A program made the translations under genes and the position numbers. A stretch of DNA of 28,175 nt from a virus. Of the stretch, positions 21,237 to 28,175 are shown piece by piece. The stretch covers positions 1 through 28,175 of the IMG/VR virus record IMGVR_UViG_3300030430_002488; one strand, given 5' to 3'. The notes beneath the pieces were generated by a model that was not told the origin of the DNA, made no database searches, and saw only the letters and a list, made by a program, of their open reading frames with translations. Each line of letters starts with the position of its first letter. The stretch's first letter is position 1.

Positions 21237-23557
21237 ACATAATTGACATTCAAGATCAGCTTAAAAATTTTTCAGAGCAACAGCTTGTCTCCGAAATGCA
21301 GTCGCCTACAGGTTCAGCGCCACAGTTTCTTGTTCTTAGTGAGATCAAGCGCCGTAAGCGTGTTCGCGATGACTTTGCAAAGCGTGAGGCCGCACAGCAG
21401 CCCACGGTGGCACAAGAGGCCGTCGCGTCCGCTGGCGTGCCTCAGAGCGGCATTGCGGGTATGGCAGAGGCCATGGCACCAAAAAGTACCATGGTACAAA
21501 AAGCGATGAGGTCTGGCGGCCTTATGCAGTTCGGTGCAGAGATACAAAGAAGCCTAGCTGAAAAAACAAAAAACGAACAAATAGATCCGTTCTTAGACGA
21601 AGTAGAGCAGATGGCTCAGACAGAGTTTGGCGTTGATTCTGGCTCATTTGGCTCTGGTCAGTCTATTATGCCGGTGCCAAATTTCCCCAATCAAGGCTTC
21701 CCGGCCCCCTCTGTTACTATGGGTGTATCTAATCCGTTTGGCAGAACTAGAACAGGTGGCAAGGGCGGGGCAATGCTGGGCATGAACCGGATGGCCAACA
21801 TGGCCGCCCAATCAAAGCCTGTTGCAGAGCTTCAGGTTATGCCGTCTCCTGTTCAAAAGTATGATGAGGGTGGTGTTGTAAGGGCTGCCAATGGGCTTCC
21901 ACTTGGCTTGCGCCAGAACAACCCCGGCAACATACGCCCCGGTGCTGGTTTTATAGGTGAGACGGGCCAAGGTGGCGGTTACGCCCAGTTTGGCTCAGAA
22001 GAAGAGGGCTTACGCGCTCTTGCTAGACTTCTTGGCACATACAGCGATGAGTATGGCATCAATACTCTGCGCGGCCTGACATCAAGGTATGCCCCAAGGT
22101 CTGATAACGAAGCTAGTTTCGACAACTATGTTTCGTATCTTGGTGAACAGCTTGGCATGGACCCCGATGAAGAGTTCGACCTGAAGTCGCGCAGAGATGA
22201 GTTGATACCCGCAATCGTGGGCTTTGAGCAGGGGCGTGATTTTGGTGACAGATATTCACAAGGTCAGATATCTCGCGCCATTGAGGCTGCTGGCACAGAT
22301 GATCCAGAAGAGGTTGCTCGTATTCTTGGTGGCTCTGACGAGCCGGGCCTTCTTGAAATGGCTGGGGATGCCCTGTCTAGTGCCGCTGACACTGTTGGCA
22401 ATGCCATCATTGGGACAGCACAGGCGCAGGGCGCTGGCCCAGTAATGACTGAGGTGGAAAACAAAACTCCTCAAGAGATATTCGATGAGATGCAGGCCAA
22501 CAAGGGCGGCGTTCCTTTCCCATCTAGTCTTGGTGAGTTTTTTGCATTGGGAAGGGACGCAAACGTCCCAACCTCAGAGAGGGTTGGATCAAGACAAGAT
22601 CTTCTTGGGCAGGCTCGGGGCGAACAGCAAGAATACCTTGAAGAAATTTATGGGGATCAGATCACTGGAGAGAGCCAAGATTACAAAGACCATGTAAGAC
22701 GAGCAAGAATGGCTGGCAGAAGGCCCATGTCTCCCTCTGAATATAGAAATTTCTTTGGCAGAAATGTTGATGTAGATGGCATTTCAGATGCGTCTCCGGC
22801 CTCAAGGTTTGCCCCCTTCTCTGACGTAGAAACCAGAGAAGCCGCTGCCGATGCGTCAGGAGAAGCCGCTGAAGAGGCGGCTGTTCAGGCCATGACAGGA
22901 GACGAAGAGGGTGCCGCTCAGACTGTTTTAGAGGCTCAACAGCAAACAAATAGGATTCTAAATGAAGGTCAGAGGGGCGCAGAACAGCCGGGGGAAAGGG
23001 CTGAATATTTAGCAAGTCTTGATGATGGCAGAGATGGTGACGATCTTGGTAGCGCCCGTACAGCACCGAAAATCACCCCTAAAACAGATCCAAAGGGGTC
23101 AGGCTCGCCAGACGGCTCTACGCCTCAAACTGGACTTGCAAAAGAAATAGCAGACCTTCAGGCGAAGCTAGAAAAAGATAGAGAGACAGACAAGTATCTG
23201 GCTTTAGCACAAGCTGGCTTGGCTCTCATGTCCTCCAAAGACCCCACGCTTCTTGGGGCGGTAGGTGAGGCTGGCATAAGTGGTCTTACGGCATTCCGTG
23301 AAGCACAAGAAAGATATCAAGAGGGTTTGGTCGATCTAATAAACGCTAAAGCAAAGTTACAAAAAAAGAGCGGTCAAGAGTTCACCAAGAATCAGATGCT
23401 GCAAAGAGCAGAGGCGTTCAGAAAGTTGGCCAATGACCCGTTAGCCACCGAACAGGACAAAATTAGAAATGTTTTGTTCGCCGACTTGCTTGAGCAACAA
23501 GCGTTTGGCATGGGAGGTGGCGGCTTAGGTATGTTTGATGTAGCTTCACCGGAGTAG
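21233..23557 (+). CDS. Large virion protein with peptidoglycan-lytic-type domain
   Basis: A 774-aa protein. Residues 1-60 (NIIDIQDQLKNFSEQQLVSE, PQFLVLSEIKRRKR) are a conserved marine phage module. Residues ~220-325 begin with GLRQNNPGNIR (R227 onward), then YAQFGSEEEGLRALARLLGTY, YAPRSDNEASFDNYVSYLGE, a domain I associate with virion-borne peptidoglycan hydrolases whose usual signature is RNNNPGNI. Residues ~340-640 are low-complexity, Ala/Glu/Asp-rich. Residues ~640-720 form coiled-coil helices (LAKEIADLQAKLEKDRETDK) around a hydrophobic YLALAQAGLALMSS. It is encoded among ejection proteins, so local cell-wall opening during DNA entry is the inferred role. It contains dyad site 4. Confidence 0.75.
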   Translation: MNIIDIQDQLKNFSEQQLVSEMQSPTGSAPQFLVLSEIKRRKRVRDDFAKREAAQQPTVAQEAVASAGVPQSGIAGMAEAMAPKSTMVQKAMRSGGLMQFGAEIQRSLAEKTKNEQIDPFLDEVEQMAQTEFGVDSGSFGSGQSIMPVPNFPNQGFPAPSVTMGVSNPFGRTRTGGKGGAMLGMNRMANMAAQSKPVAELQVMPSPVQKYDEGGVVRAANGLPLGLRQNNPGNIRPGAGFIGETGQGGGYAQFGSEEEGLRALARLLGTYSDEYGINTLRGLTSRYAPRSDNEASFDNYVSYLGEQLGMDPDEEFDLKSRRDELIPAIVGFEQGRDFGDRYSQGQISRAIEAAGTDDPEEVARILGGSDEPGLLEMAGDALSSAADTVGNAIIGTAQAQGAGPVMTEVENKTPQEIFDEMQANKGGVPFPSSLGEFFALGRDANVPTSERVGSRQDLLGQARGEQQEYLEEIYGDQITGESQDYKDHVRRARMAGRRPMSPSEYRNFFGRNVDVDGISDASPASRFAPFSDVETREAAADASGEAAEEAAVQAMTGDEEGAAQTVLEAQQQTNRILNEGQRGAEQPGERAEYLASLDDGRDGDDLGSARTAPKITPKTDPKGSGSPDGSTPQTGLAKEIADLQAKLEKDRETDKYLALAQAGLALMSSKDPTLLGAVGEAGISGLTAFREAQERYQEGLVDLINAKAKLQKKSGQEFTKNQMLQRAEAFRKLANDPLATEQDKIRNVLFADLLEQQAFGMGGGGLGMFDVASPE
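21483..21500 (+). promoter_or_regulatory. Dyad site 4 (AAAGTAC-CATG-GTACAAA), intragenic
   Basis: Lies about 250 bases inside the 774-aa gene. It shares the exact 15 bases GTACCATGGTACAAA with site 2 although one is mainly intergenic and the other coding, so protein coding cannot explain the match. Confidence 0.42.
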
Positions 23558-23559
23558 AA

Positions 23560-26500
23560 ATGCCTATTACATACGTCCAAGGACAGTCAGGCAGAGTATA
23601 CCCGTTCAATATATCTGGCCTGTCTCCCAATCAAACAGAACAGCAGAAGATAAACGAGGTCTTGGTTGGCCTCGGAGACGCCTCTGCTGCGCCAGCGGAA
23701 CAGGAAGAAGAGGCTGGTATCATATCTGGTTTCAGGCGCGGCCTTGATAGAGGTATCAGGCAAACAGGCGCGCTTCTCACTGACGCCCTGCCTGCCGTGG
23801 CCGCCGATCTCGTCGGAGCTGATGAGTACAGAGACAGGCAGTTAGCAGAATATGAAGAGACTATGGAGGCCATCAACAGAGAGGCCCCATCATTTGTACC
23901 AACGTACAAAGACATAGAAGACCTAGGTGATGCCTCTGTATACGCCGCAGAAACCATAGGTCAATTTGTTCCATCAATCCTCACATCTATCGCTGGTGGT
24001 GGAATTGGTGGCTTTGTCGGCAAAAAGGCCGCTGAAAGATTTGCTAAAAAACTTGTAGACGATGCTGCTAAGAAAGCCGTTCAAAAGGGAACAAGAATAG
24101 GGTTTGTTTCTGGCGCTTTTGCGGGGTCTGGTTCTCAGACAATACCAGAAGCATACACCTCAATATTAGAGGAAACAGGAGAGAAGCAGGCCGCACTTGC
24201 ATTTGTAACTGGAAGTGTGAACGCATCTCTTGATGCAATATTGCCTGTAGCCCTTGTAAATAGGCTGACCAAAAAGGGCAGGGATGAGGTGGCTAGGGCG
24301 CTCGTATCTAGGCTTTTCATAGCCGGAGGAAAGGGCGCTGTAACAGAGGGTCTGACAGAGGGTATACAAGAGTCCAACAATCTTCTTGCCGCAAAAATAG
24401 TTGATGAAAACATAGATTTTTTCAGCGGCGATAACGTAGACAGAATAATGGAAGCTGGCATCCGTGGTGCCATAGGCGGTAAGGCCATAGGTCTTGTTGG
24501 TGGCTTCAAGGGAGAAAGCCCAAAGCAGGCCCAAAAGAGGCTGGAGTCAGAAGCCCTACAAGACGCAGGCGCACTTGGCTCCGAAATACAGTCTGATTTA
24601 GCAGCATCAGAAAAGAAACAGGCTGATCTAGCACCAGATGAAGCTGTGTCCCAAGCTGTTGCTCGTCAGGGGCTGAACCTTGAGAAAGAGGCAGCGGCGC
24701 AAGCCAAGTTACAGGAAGAAAGAAACAAGATCGATTCTGGCAATGAGCCTGTAAACGTCTCTCAGCTTCCTGATGATCCAGATAACAACGCACAGTTGAC
24801 TGTTGGGCTGAACCGTCAGGGATTACAAAGAGAGCAAATAGACACCATCACTCCGGCAGAATTAAGAGAGTATGGTCTTAACGATTTGGCCGATCAGATA
24901 CAGGCTGATCAACTTGGCGCTCTGGACAGTCGCCCAGAAAACAGAGCAACGGCTAGACGCCCCTTCAATCAAGATCAGTACGATGCCTCTGTGGCAAAGG
25001 CCAAAGAAGATGGCGCAATAACTATTGAGGGCATACAAGAGGTCGCTAAGACGAAAAAGGGCAAGCCTGTAACCAGAGAGACTGCCGAAAAAATCAGAGA
25101 CGAGATGGTGGTCAACAGAGTTGTTGCACAAACATCTCCTAATAAATTCGATGCGGTCTCAGAGGAAGAGCTTCAAACTGACCCCGCCCAGCCTCTTAGG
25201 AATCTCGTTGAAGCACAAAAAAGAAAGATCAGCAGGCTAGAGGCTGACCAGAAAAAGCAGCAAGAGACAGAAGAAAAGATATTGGAGATAGGCGACCTCA
25301 CCACAGAGCAAGAGGCCGCGCTACTAGCTTCTAGACAACAAAGAGATCAAATAGAAAAGACCCTGCTTGCTGCCCGCGCTGAGGCCAGAAATATTCAGCG
25401 TCAAGTAGACACAATTGACAGCAGAACACAGGCTCAGGGTCAGCTTAAAGATCAGAAGTTCACGCAAGAGGATTCTAATCTTGCATTGGCTGCTGCCAGA
25501 GAGGCGTCAAAGGCTGAAGCTAGAGTTGAGTATCAACAACAAGAAGCCAAAATAATCAGGCAGCTTAAAAAAGACCTGAGAACCCTCGTTGGCAAGGGCG
25601 CTGGTGTAAAGCTGGGCACAGAGTTTGTCATATCTGATGACGGCGGCGGCAGAATTGTTGAAGGCTCCTACAGGCCATCCAACAAACTAATTACGTTGGC
25701 CATGGGCATATATGACCCATCTCTAAGTCAGGCCCAGAGGCTTGATAAGTTGAGAGGCGTCTTAAATCACGAAGTGATACACGCCTTGAGAGACTCTGGT
25801 CTGTTTACCCAAAAAGAGTTTGATGTTCTCAAGAACGCAGCATCGAAGCGAAGGTTTGTTGTTTCTCAAGACGGAGAGCTTGTAGAGAGAAATTACACGT
25901 TCCTCGACAGGGCAAAGCAGATAAACAAACAGAGGCAGAACGAGTCCAAGGAAGCATATAACGAGAGAGTTGCAGAAGAGGCTGTAGCGGAAATGTTCCG
26001 CGCTTGGGCTGATGGAAAGCTGAAGGTTGCTGGAAGGCCGCTCACTCTCTTCCAACGCATTGTGAACTTCTTCAAGCGCGTGCAAGACGTACACTCTGCT
26101 GCTGGTTTCGCAAAGGTAGAGGACATATTCGATGGCATTCAGTCTGGGAAAATAGGACAGAGAAAGTCTGGGCTGCCCGGAATGGTCAGAAGCAGATCTG
26201 AAATGGAGGCAGATCAGTCATCTGTGCCTGTGTCGAGTATAGATAGGCTGCCTAATCTTCCGACAAACCTGATCGGCCCAATACCTGTTGTTAACGAGGC
26301 AAAGGCGAAATATCTGGCATCTGTTGGCATGCCGAATAGAAGGCAGTCAGAGTATGTAAAGGTCGATCAGGAGTTGGCTACCAAAATTGCTAACGCATAC
26401 GAAGAGGCCGAAAACACACCCTTCGATCCAAATGTTCAAGCTGCCTACAAGGCCATGGCTGAAGAGACGATGGCACAGTGGCAGTTTGTAAAAGACACTG

Positions 26501-28175
26501 GCATAGAAATAGAGTTTATCAGGGGTCCGAATCCCTATCCCGGTGGATCAAGAGATGTGCTTGAAGATATCAGGGACAACAATCATTTGTTCGTGTTTGC
26601 CACGAAAGATGGATTCGGTCAGTCAGAGATTACAGAGCAAGATATTGCAGAGAACCCAATGCTTGCCGACTCTGGCGAGATAATTGATGGTGAGCCAGCA
26701 ACAATCAATGACATATTCCGTATCGTCCACGACTACTTTGGTCATGGTTTAGAGGGGACAACATTCACCGCTCGTGGTGAAGAGAACGCATGGCAGGCAC
26801 ATCACAGGATGTACAGTCCACTCGCTGCCCAAGCCATGACAAGCGAAACACGAGGCCAAAACTCGTGGGTAAACTTTGGTCCGTTCGGAGAACAGAACAG
26901 AGCCGACAGAGAAAATACAGTTTATGCACCACAAAAGCTGACAATCCTTCCATCTTTTGCTATGGAAGAAGGGATAGCCTCAGACTTTTCTGGGCTACCT
27001 ATTGCACAGGAGAAACAACGTGGAAGACAAGAACTCAGAGAAGGCGCTAGACAACCTGATACGGCGGGAGATGTCCGGTCTATCGGCGGAAGAGGCGCAA
27101 GAGATCGAAGAGGAGAGGCTGATCTTGGAGTCGAGGGCCAAGCGGTCCAGAGAGGCGTTGCAAGAGAGGGCGTTCCGCAGACAGACGAAGACGGCCTAGT
27201 CACCCTTACGCATTTTTCAGAAAAATCAGACTTGCAATCAATAGACCCCTTGCGTCAGGGGTCTAACTTCCGCATGCGTGGGGAAGAGGGAATAAGGCGC
27301 AAGATGCACGGCGCTGGAGGTAGATATGGAGACATATATCCACCTCGCAGTTATTTTGGTTTAGAGGTGGGTCAAGAGGGCGGTTATGTAGTTGAGTGGG
27401 GCGTGGGCAAGAATAGGTACGAAACCAAACTACCGCTTACATCCCTGTACGACATCAAATCTGACCCTGATGGCTTCCGCACAAAAGCTAGAGAGATTGC
27501 CGAAAGAGATGTTGTTCCTTTCTCGGAGCAGTCACGAGCAGCAGACACCACCAGTCTACAGCTAAGTATTTTAGAAAAGATGATCAATGATGCTGGCTAT
27601 GTGGGCTATTGGTCTGACAGCAGCATAGGCAGGGCCGCAGCAATATTCAGCCCTATGGACGTAAAGAAGTTCAGCGATCCTGAAGCCCAAGAGGCGTTCA
27701 CAGAAAATCTAACAGACGAAGAGCAGACAACAGTTCAGGAACTCTCTGATCAATCTAGAGATGAGACTGTGCCTGAAGATGCTGACTTCTCGTCTCTTCC
27801 TCCAGAAAAACCTTTGCAGCTTATGCTAAATCCCATAGCAAGAAGGGCCGCCGCGAGAGGTGATATCGCATCTGTTAAAAACCCCTCACTCTTTGGCCTG
27901 ATAAAAGACAACCGTGGCACCTATCCGGTTGTTTTGATGGCTGGTCAGGACAAATCAACCGGCTACAAGGTGCCGTTTCTTAGAGACTTTGGCCTTCATC
28001 ACATGATCCAAAGAAATCATTTGCAGGAGTTTCTTGATAGCAGCAAGTACACCGATCTAGAGCAGCCCATATATGATGTCATGCAAGCATGGGCAAAGCA
28101 GGATTATAGAGACGGACCTGACGTAATCAGCAGGAAGCGCACAGAGGTTGACTTAGAGCTTATAATGAATAGGCC
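23560..28175 (+). CDS. Giant polyvalent protein, 5' part only
   Basis: Open from ATG at 23560 to the right edge: 1,538 codons without a stop, 3' end missing. Domains in order: ~1-60 short N-terminal module; ~130-330 Gly/Ala-rich hydrophobic stretches (TIGQFVPSILTSIAGGGIGG); ~545-675 long coiled coil; ~680-850 zinc-metallopeptidase-like domain with HEVIH at 737-741 and a downstream EEAVAEMFRAW helix; ~897-1142 a domain with HDYFGH at 1057-1062, then GEENAWQAHHRM and ETRGQNSWVNFG; ~1214-1380 a domain from LTHFSEKS (H1218) to RSYFGLEVG (Y1265), possibly ADP-ribosyltransferase-like; ~1415 onward a domain with DFGLHHMIQRNH. Such fused toxin or effector domains are known as polyvalent proteins, thought to be delivered with the DNA. 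Functions of single domains are inferred. It starts two bases after the previous stop. Confidence 0.8.
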   Translation, partial: MPITYVQGQSGRVYPFNISGLSPNQTEQQKINEVLVGLGDASAAPAEQEEEAGIISGFRRGLDRGIRQTGALLTDALPAVAADLVGADEYRDRQLAEYEETMEAINREAPSFVPTYKDIEDLGDASVYAAETIGQFVPSILTSIAGGGIGGFVGKKAAERFAKKLVDDAAKKAVQKGTRIGFVSGAFAGSGSQTIPEAYTSILEETGEKQAALAFVTGSVNASLDAILPVALVNRLTKKGRDEVARALVSRLFIAGGKGAVTEGLTEGIQESNNLLAAKIVDENIDFFSGDNVDRIMEAGIRGAIGGKAIGLVGGFKGESPKQAQKRLESEALQDAGALGSEIQSDLAASEKKQADLAPDEAVSQAVARQGLNLEKEAAAQAKLQEERNKIDSGNEPVNVSQLPDDPDNNAQLTVGLNRQGLQREQIDTITPAELREYGLNDLADQIQADQLGALDSRPENRATARRPFNQDQYDASVAKAKEDGAITIEGIQEVAKTKKGKPVTRETAEKIRDEMVVNRVVAQTSPNKFDAVSEEELQTDPAQPLRNLVEAQKRKISRLEADQKKQQETEEKILEIGDLTTEQEAALLASRQQRDQIEKTLLAARAEARNIQRQVDTIDSRTQAQGQLKDQKFTQEDSNLALAAAREASKAEARVEYQQQEAKIIRQLKKDLRTLVGKGAGVKLGTEFVISDDGGGRIVEGSYRPSNKLITLAMGIYDPSLSQAQRLDKLRGVLNHEVIHALRDSGLFTQKEFDVLKNAASKRRFVVSQDGELVERNYTFLDRAKQINKQRQNESKEAYNERVAEEAVAEMFRAWADGKLKVAGRPLTLFQRIVNFFKRVQDVHSAAGFAKVEDIFDGIQSGKIGQRKSGLPGMVRSRSEMEADQSSVPVSSIDRLPNLPTNLIGPIPVVNEAKAKYLASVGMPNRRQSEYVKVDQELATKIANAYEEAENTPFDPNVQAAYKAMAEETMAQWQFVKDTGIEIEFIRGPNPYPGGSRDVLEDIRDNNHLFVFATKDGFGQSEITEQDIAENPMLADSGEIIDGEPATINDIFRIVHDYFGHGLEGTTFTARGEENAWQAHHRMYSPLAAQAMTSETRGQNSWVNFGPFGEQNRADRENTVYAPQKLTILPSFAMEEGIASDFSGLPIAQEKQRGRQELREGARQPDTAGDVRSIGGRGARDRRGEADLGVEGQAVQRGVAREGVPQTDEDGLVTLTHFSEKSDLQSIDPLRQGSNFRMRGEEGIRRKMHGAGGRYGDIYPPRSYFGLEVGQEGGYVVEWGVGKNRYETKLPLTSLYDIKSDPDGFRTKAREIAERDVVPFSEQSRAADTTSLQLSILEKMINDAGYVGYWSDSSIGRAAAIFSPMDVKKFSDPEAQEAFTENLTDEEQTTVQELSDQSRDETVPEDADFSSLPPEKPLQLMLNPIARRAAARGDIASVKNPSLFGLIKDNRGTYPVVLMAGQDKSTGYKVPFLRDFGLHHMIQRNHLQEFLDSSKYTDLEQPIYDVMQAWAKQDYRDGPDVISRKRTEVDLELIMNR
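23893..23910 (+). promoter_or_regulatory. Dyad site 5 (TTTGTAC-CAAC-GTACAAA), intragenic
   Basis: Second perfect copy, about 330 bases into the polyvalent gene, encoding part of SFVPTYKD there. No other gene starts nearby. Confidence 0.48.
27020..27199 (+). CDS. Possible nested gene inside the polyvalent gene
   Basis: A second frame within the polyvalent gene could encode 59 residues from GTG: EDKNSEKALDNLIRREMSGL, then a highly charged helix with SAEEAQEIEEERLILESRA and ERAFRRQTKTA. AGGAG at 27008-27012 is seven bases before the GTG. The host frame over the same stretch reads as Arg/Gly/Glu-rich linker (GGRGARDRRGEADLG), so the nested frame looks at least as protein-like. It may be a real small overprinted gene, a separately started fragment or chance. 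I do not recognise the protein. Confidence 0.3.
   Translation: MEDKNSEKALDNLIRREMSGLSAEEAQEIEEERLILESRAKRSREALQERAFRRQTKTA
27242..27265 (+). repeat. Perfect 9-bp stem hairpin within coding sequence
   Basis: TAGACCCCT and AGGGGTCTA flank the six-base loop TGCGTC. There is no T-run after it, so it is not a standard intrinsic terminator. It lies 43 bases after the end of the possible nested gene. Confidence 0.4.

Noticed and set aside
22554-22569. GGGACG-CAAA-CGTCCC inverted repeat
   Set aside because: A six-base stem in coding DNA is common by chance; no second copy was found.
26790-27050. Plus-strand frame of 86 codons inside the polyvalent gene
   Set aside because: It covers the conserved GEENAWQAHH region in the wrong frame; composition is Arg/Ser/Thr-rich without pattern and there is no ribosome site, unlike the frame at 27020.
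1-28175. tRNA genes, CRISPR arrays, insertion sequences, attachment sites and classical promoters or intrinsic terminators
   Set aside because: None could be recognised; gaps between genes are too short and no repeat-spacer pattern, terminal inverted repeats or T-tailed hairpins were seen.

Overview
The window is a densely packed, single-strand block of tailed-phage late genes. Every convincing gene reads left to right, most neighbours touch or overlap (TAATG, ATGA, TGATG junctions), and no gap exceeds about 50 bases. There are no tRNAs, no CRISPR, no integrase and no host genes. The family mix (SU10-type adaptor, a hub-like protein, many small beta-rich fibre proteins, a 3TM holin of the gene-transfer-agent type, a T4-type lysozyme, Gly/Ala-rich ejection-type proteins) is what I know from marine phages of Alphaproteobacteria and other ocean bacteria. 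No tape measure, sheath or baseplate gene is visible, so a short-tailed (podovirus-like) particle is the best inference. Terminase, portal and capsid genes would lie to the left of the window.

Layout. 1-1.8 kb: head completion and adaptor genes. 1.8-6.4 kb: two large repeat-built fibre or adhesin proteins. 6.4-12.1 kb: about fourteen small genes, among them seven diverged paralogues (A, C, D, E, F, G, H below) that all end in Gly-Asp-Leu-Ala, a related eighth gene (B), and three chaperone-like genes. 12.2-17.0 kb: two more fibre-type proteins, a 721-aa hub-like protein and a small accessory structural protein. 17.1-18.9 kb: lysis block (EF-hand membrane protein, 3TM holin, an unknown 233-aa protein, GH24 lysozyme). 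18.9-23.6 kb: likely internal/ejection proteins, including a GNAT-like protein and a 774-aa protein with a peptidoglycan-lytic-type motif. 23.6 kb to the right edge: the first 1,538 codons of a giant polyvalent protein (HEVIH metallopeptidase motif, HDYFGH domain, possible ADP-ribosyltransferase-like domain), which runs off the window.

Two patterns stand out. First, an 18-base dyad, TTTGTACNNNNGTACAAA, occurs five times. Two copies are perfect, the right arm GTACAAA is invariant and always on the transcribed strand, three copies sit immediately upstream of gene starts and two lie inside ejection/polyvalent genes. This looks like a dispersed binding-site family (operator, stoperator or centromere type). 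Second, the seven fibre paralogues share an identical 3' end, GGAGACCTCGC(A)T, although they are otherwise strongly diverged. The element encodes the C-terminal GDLA and also places a Shine-Dalgarno GGAG before the next start codon, so each gene looks like a swappable cassette that carries the ribosome site for whatever follows.

All assignments are by reading and family memory; no search was run.
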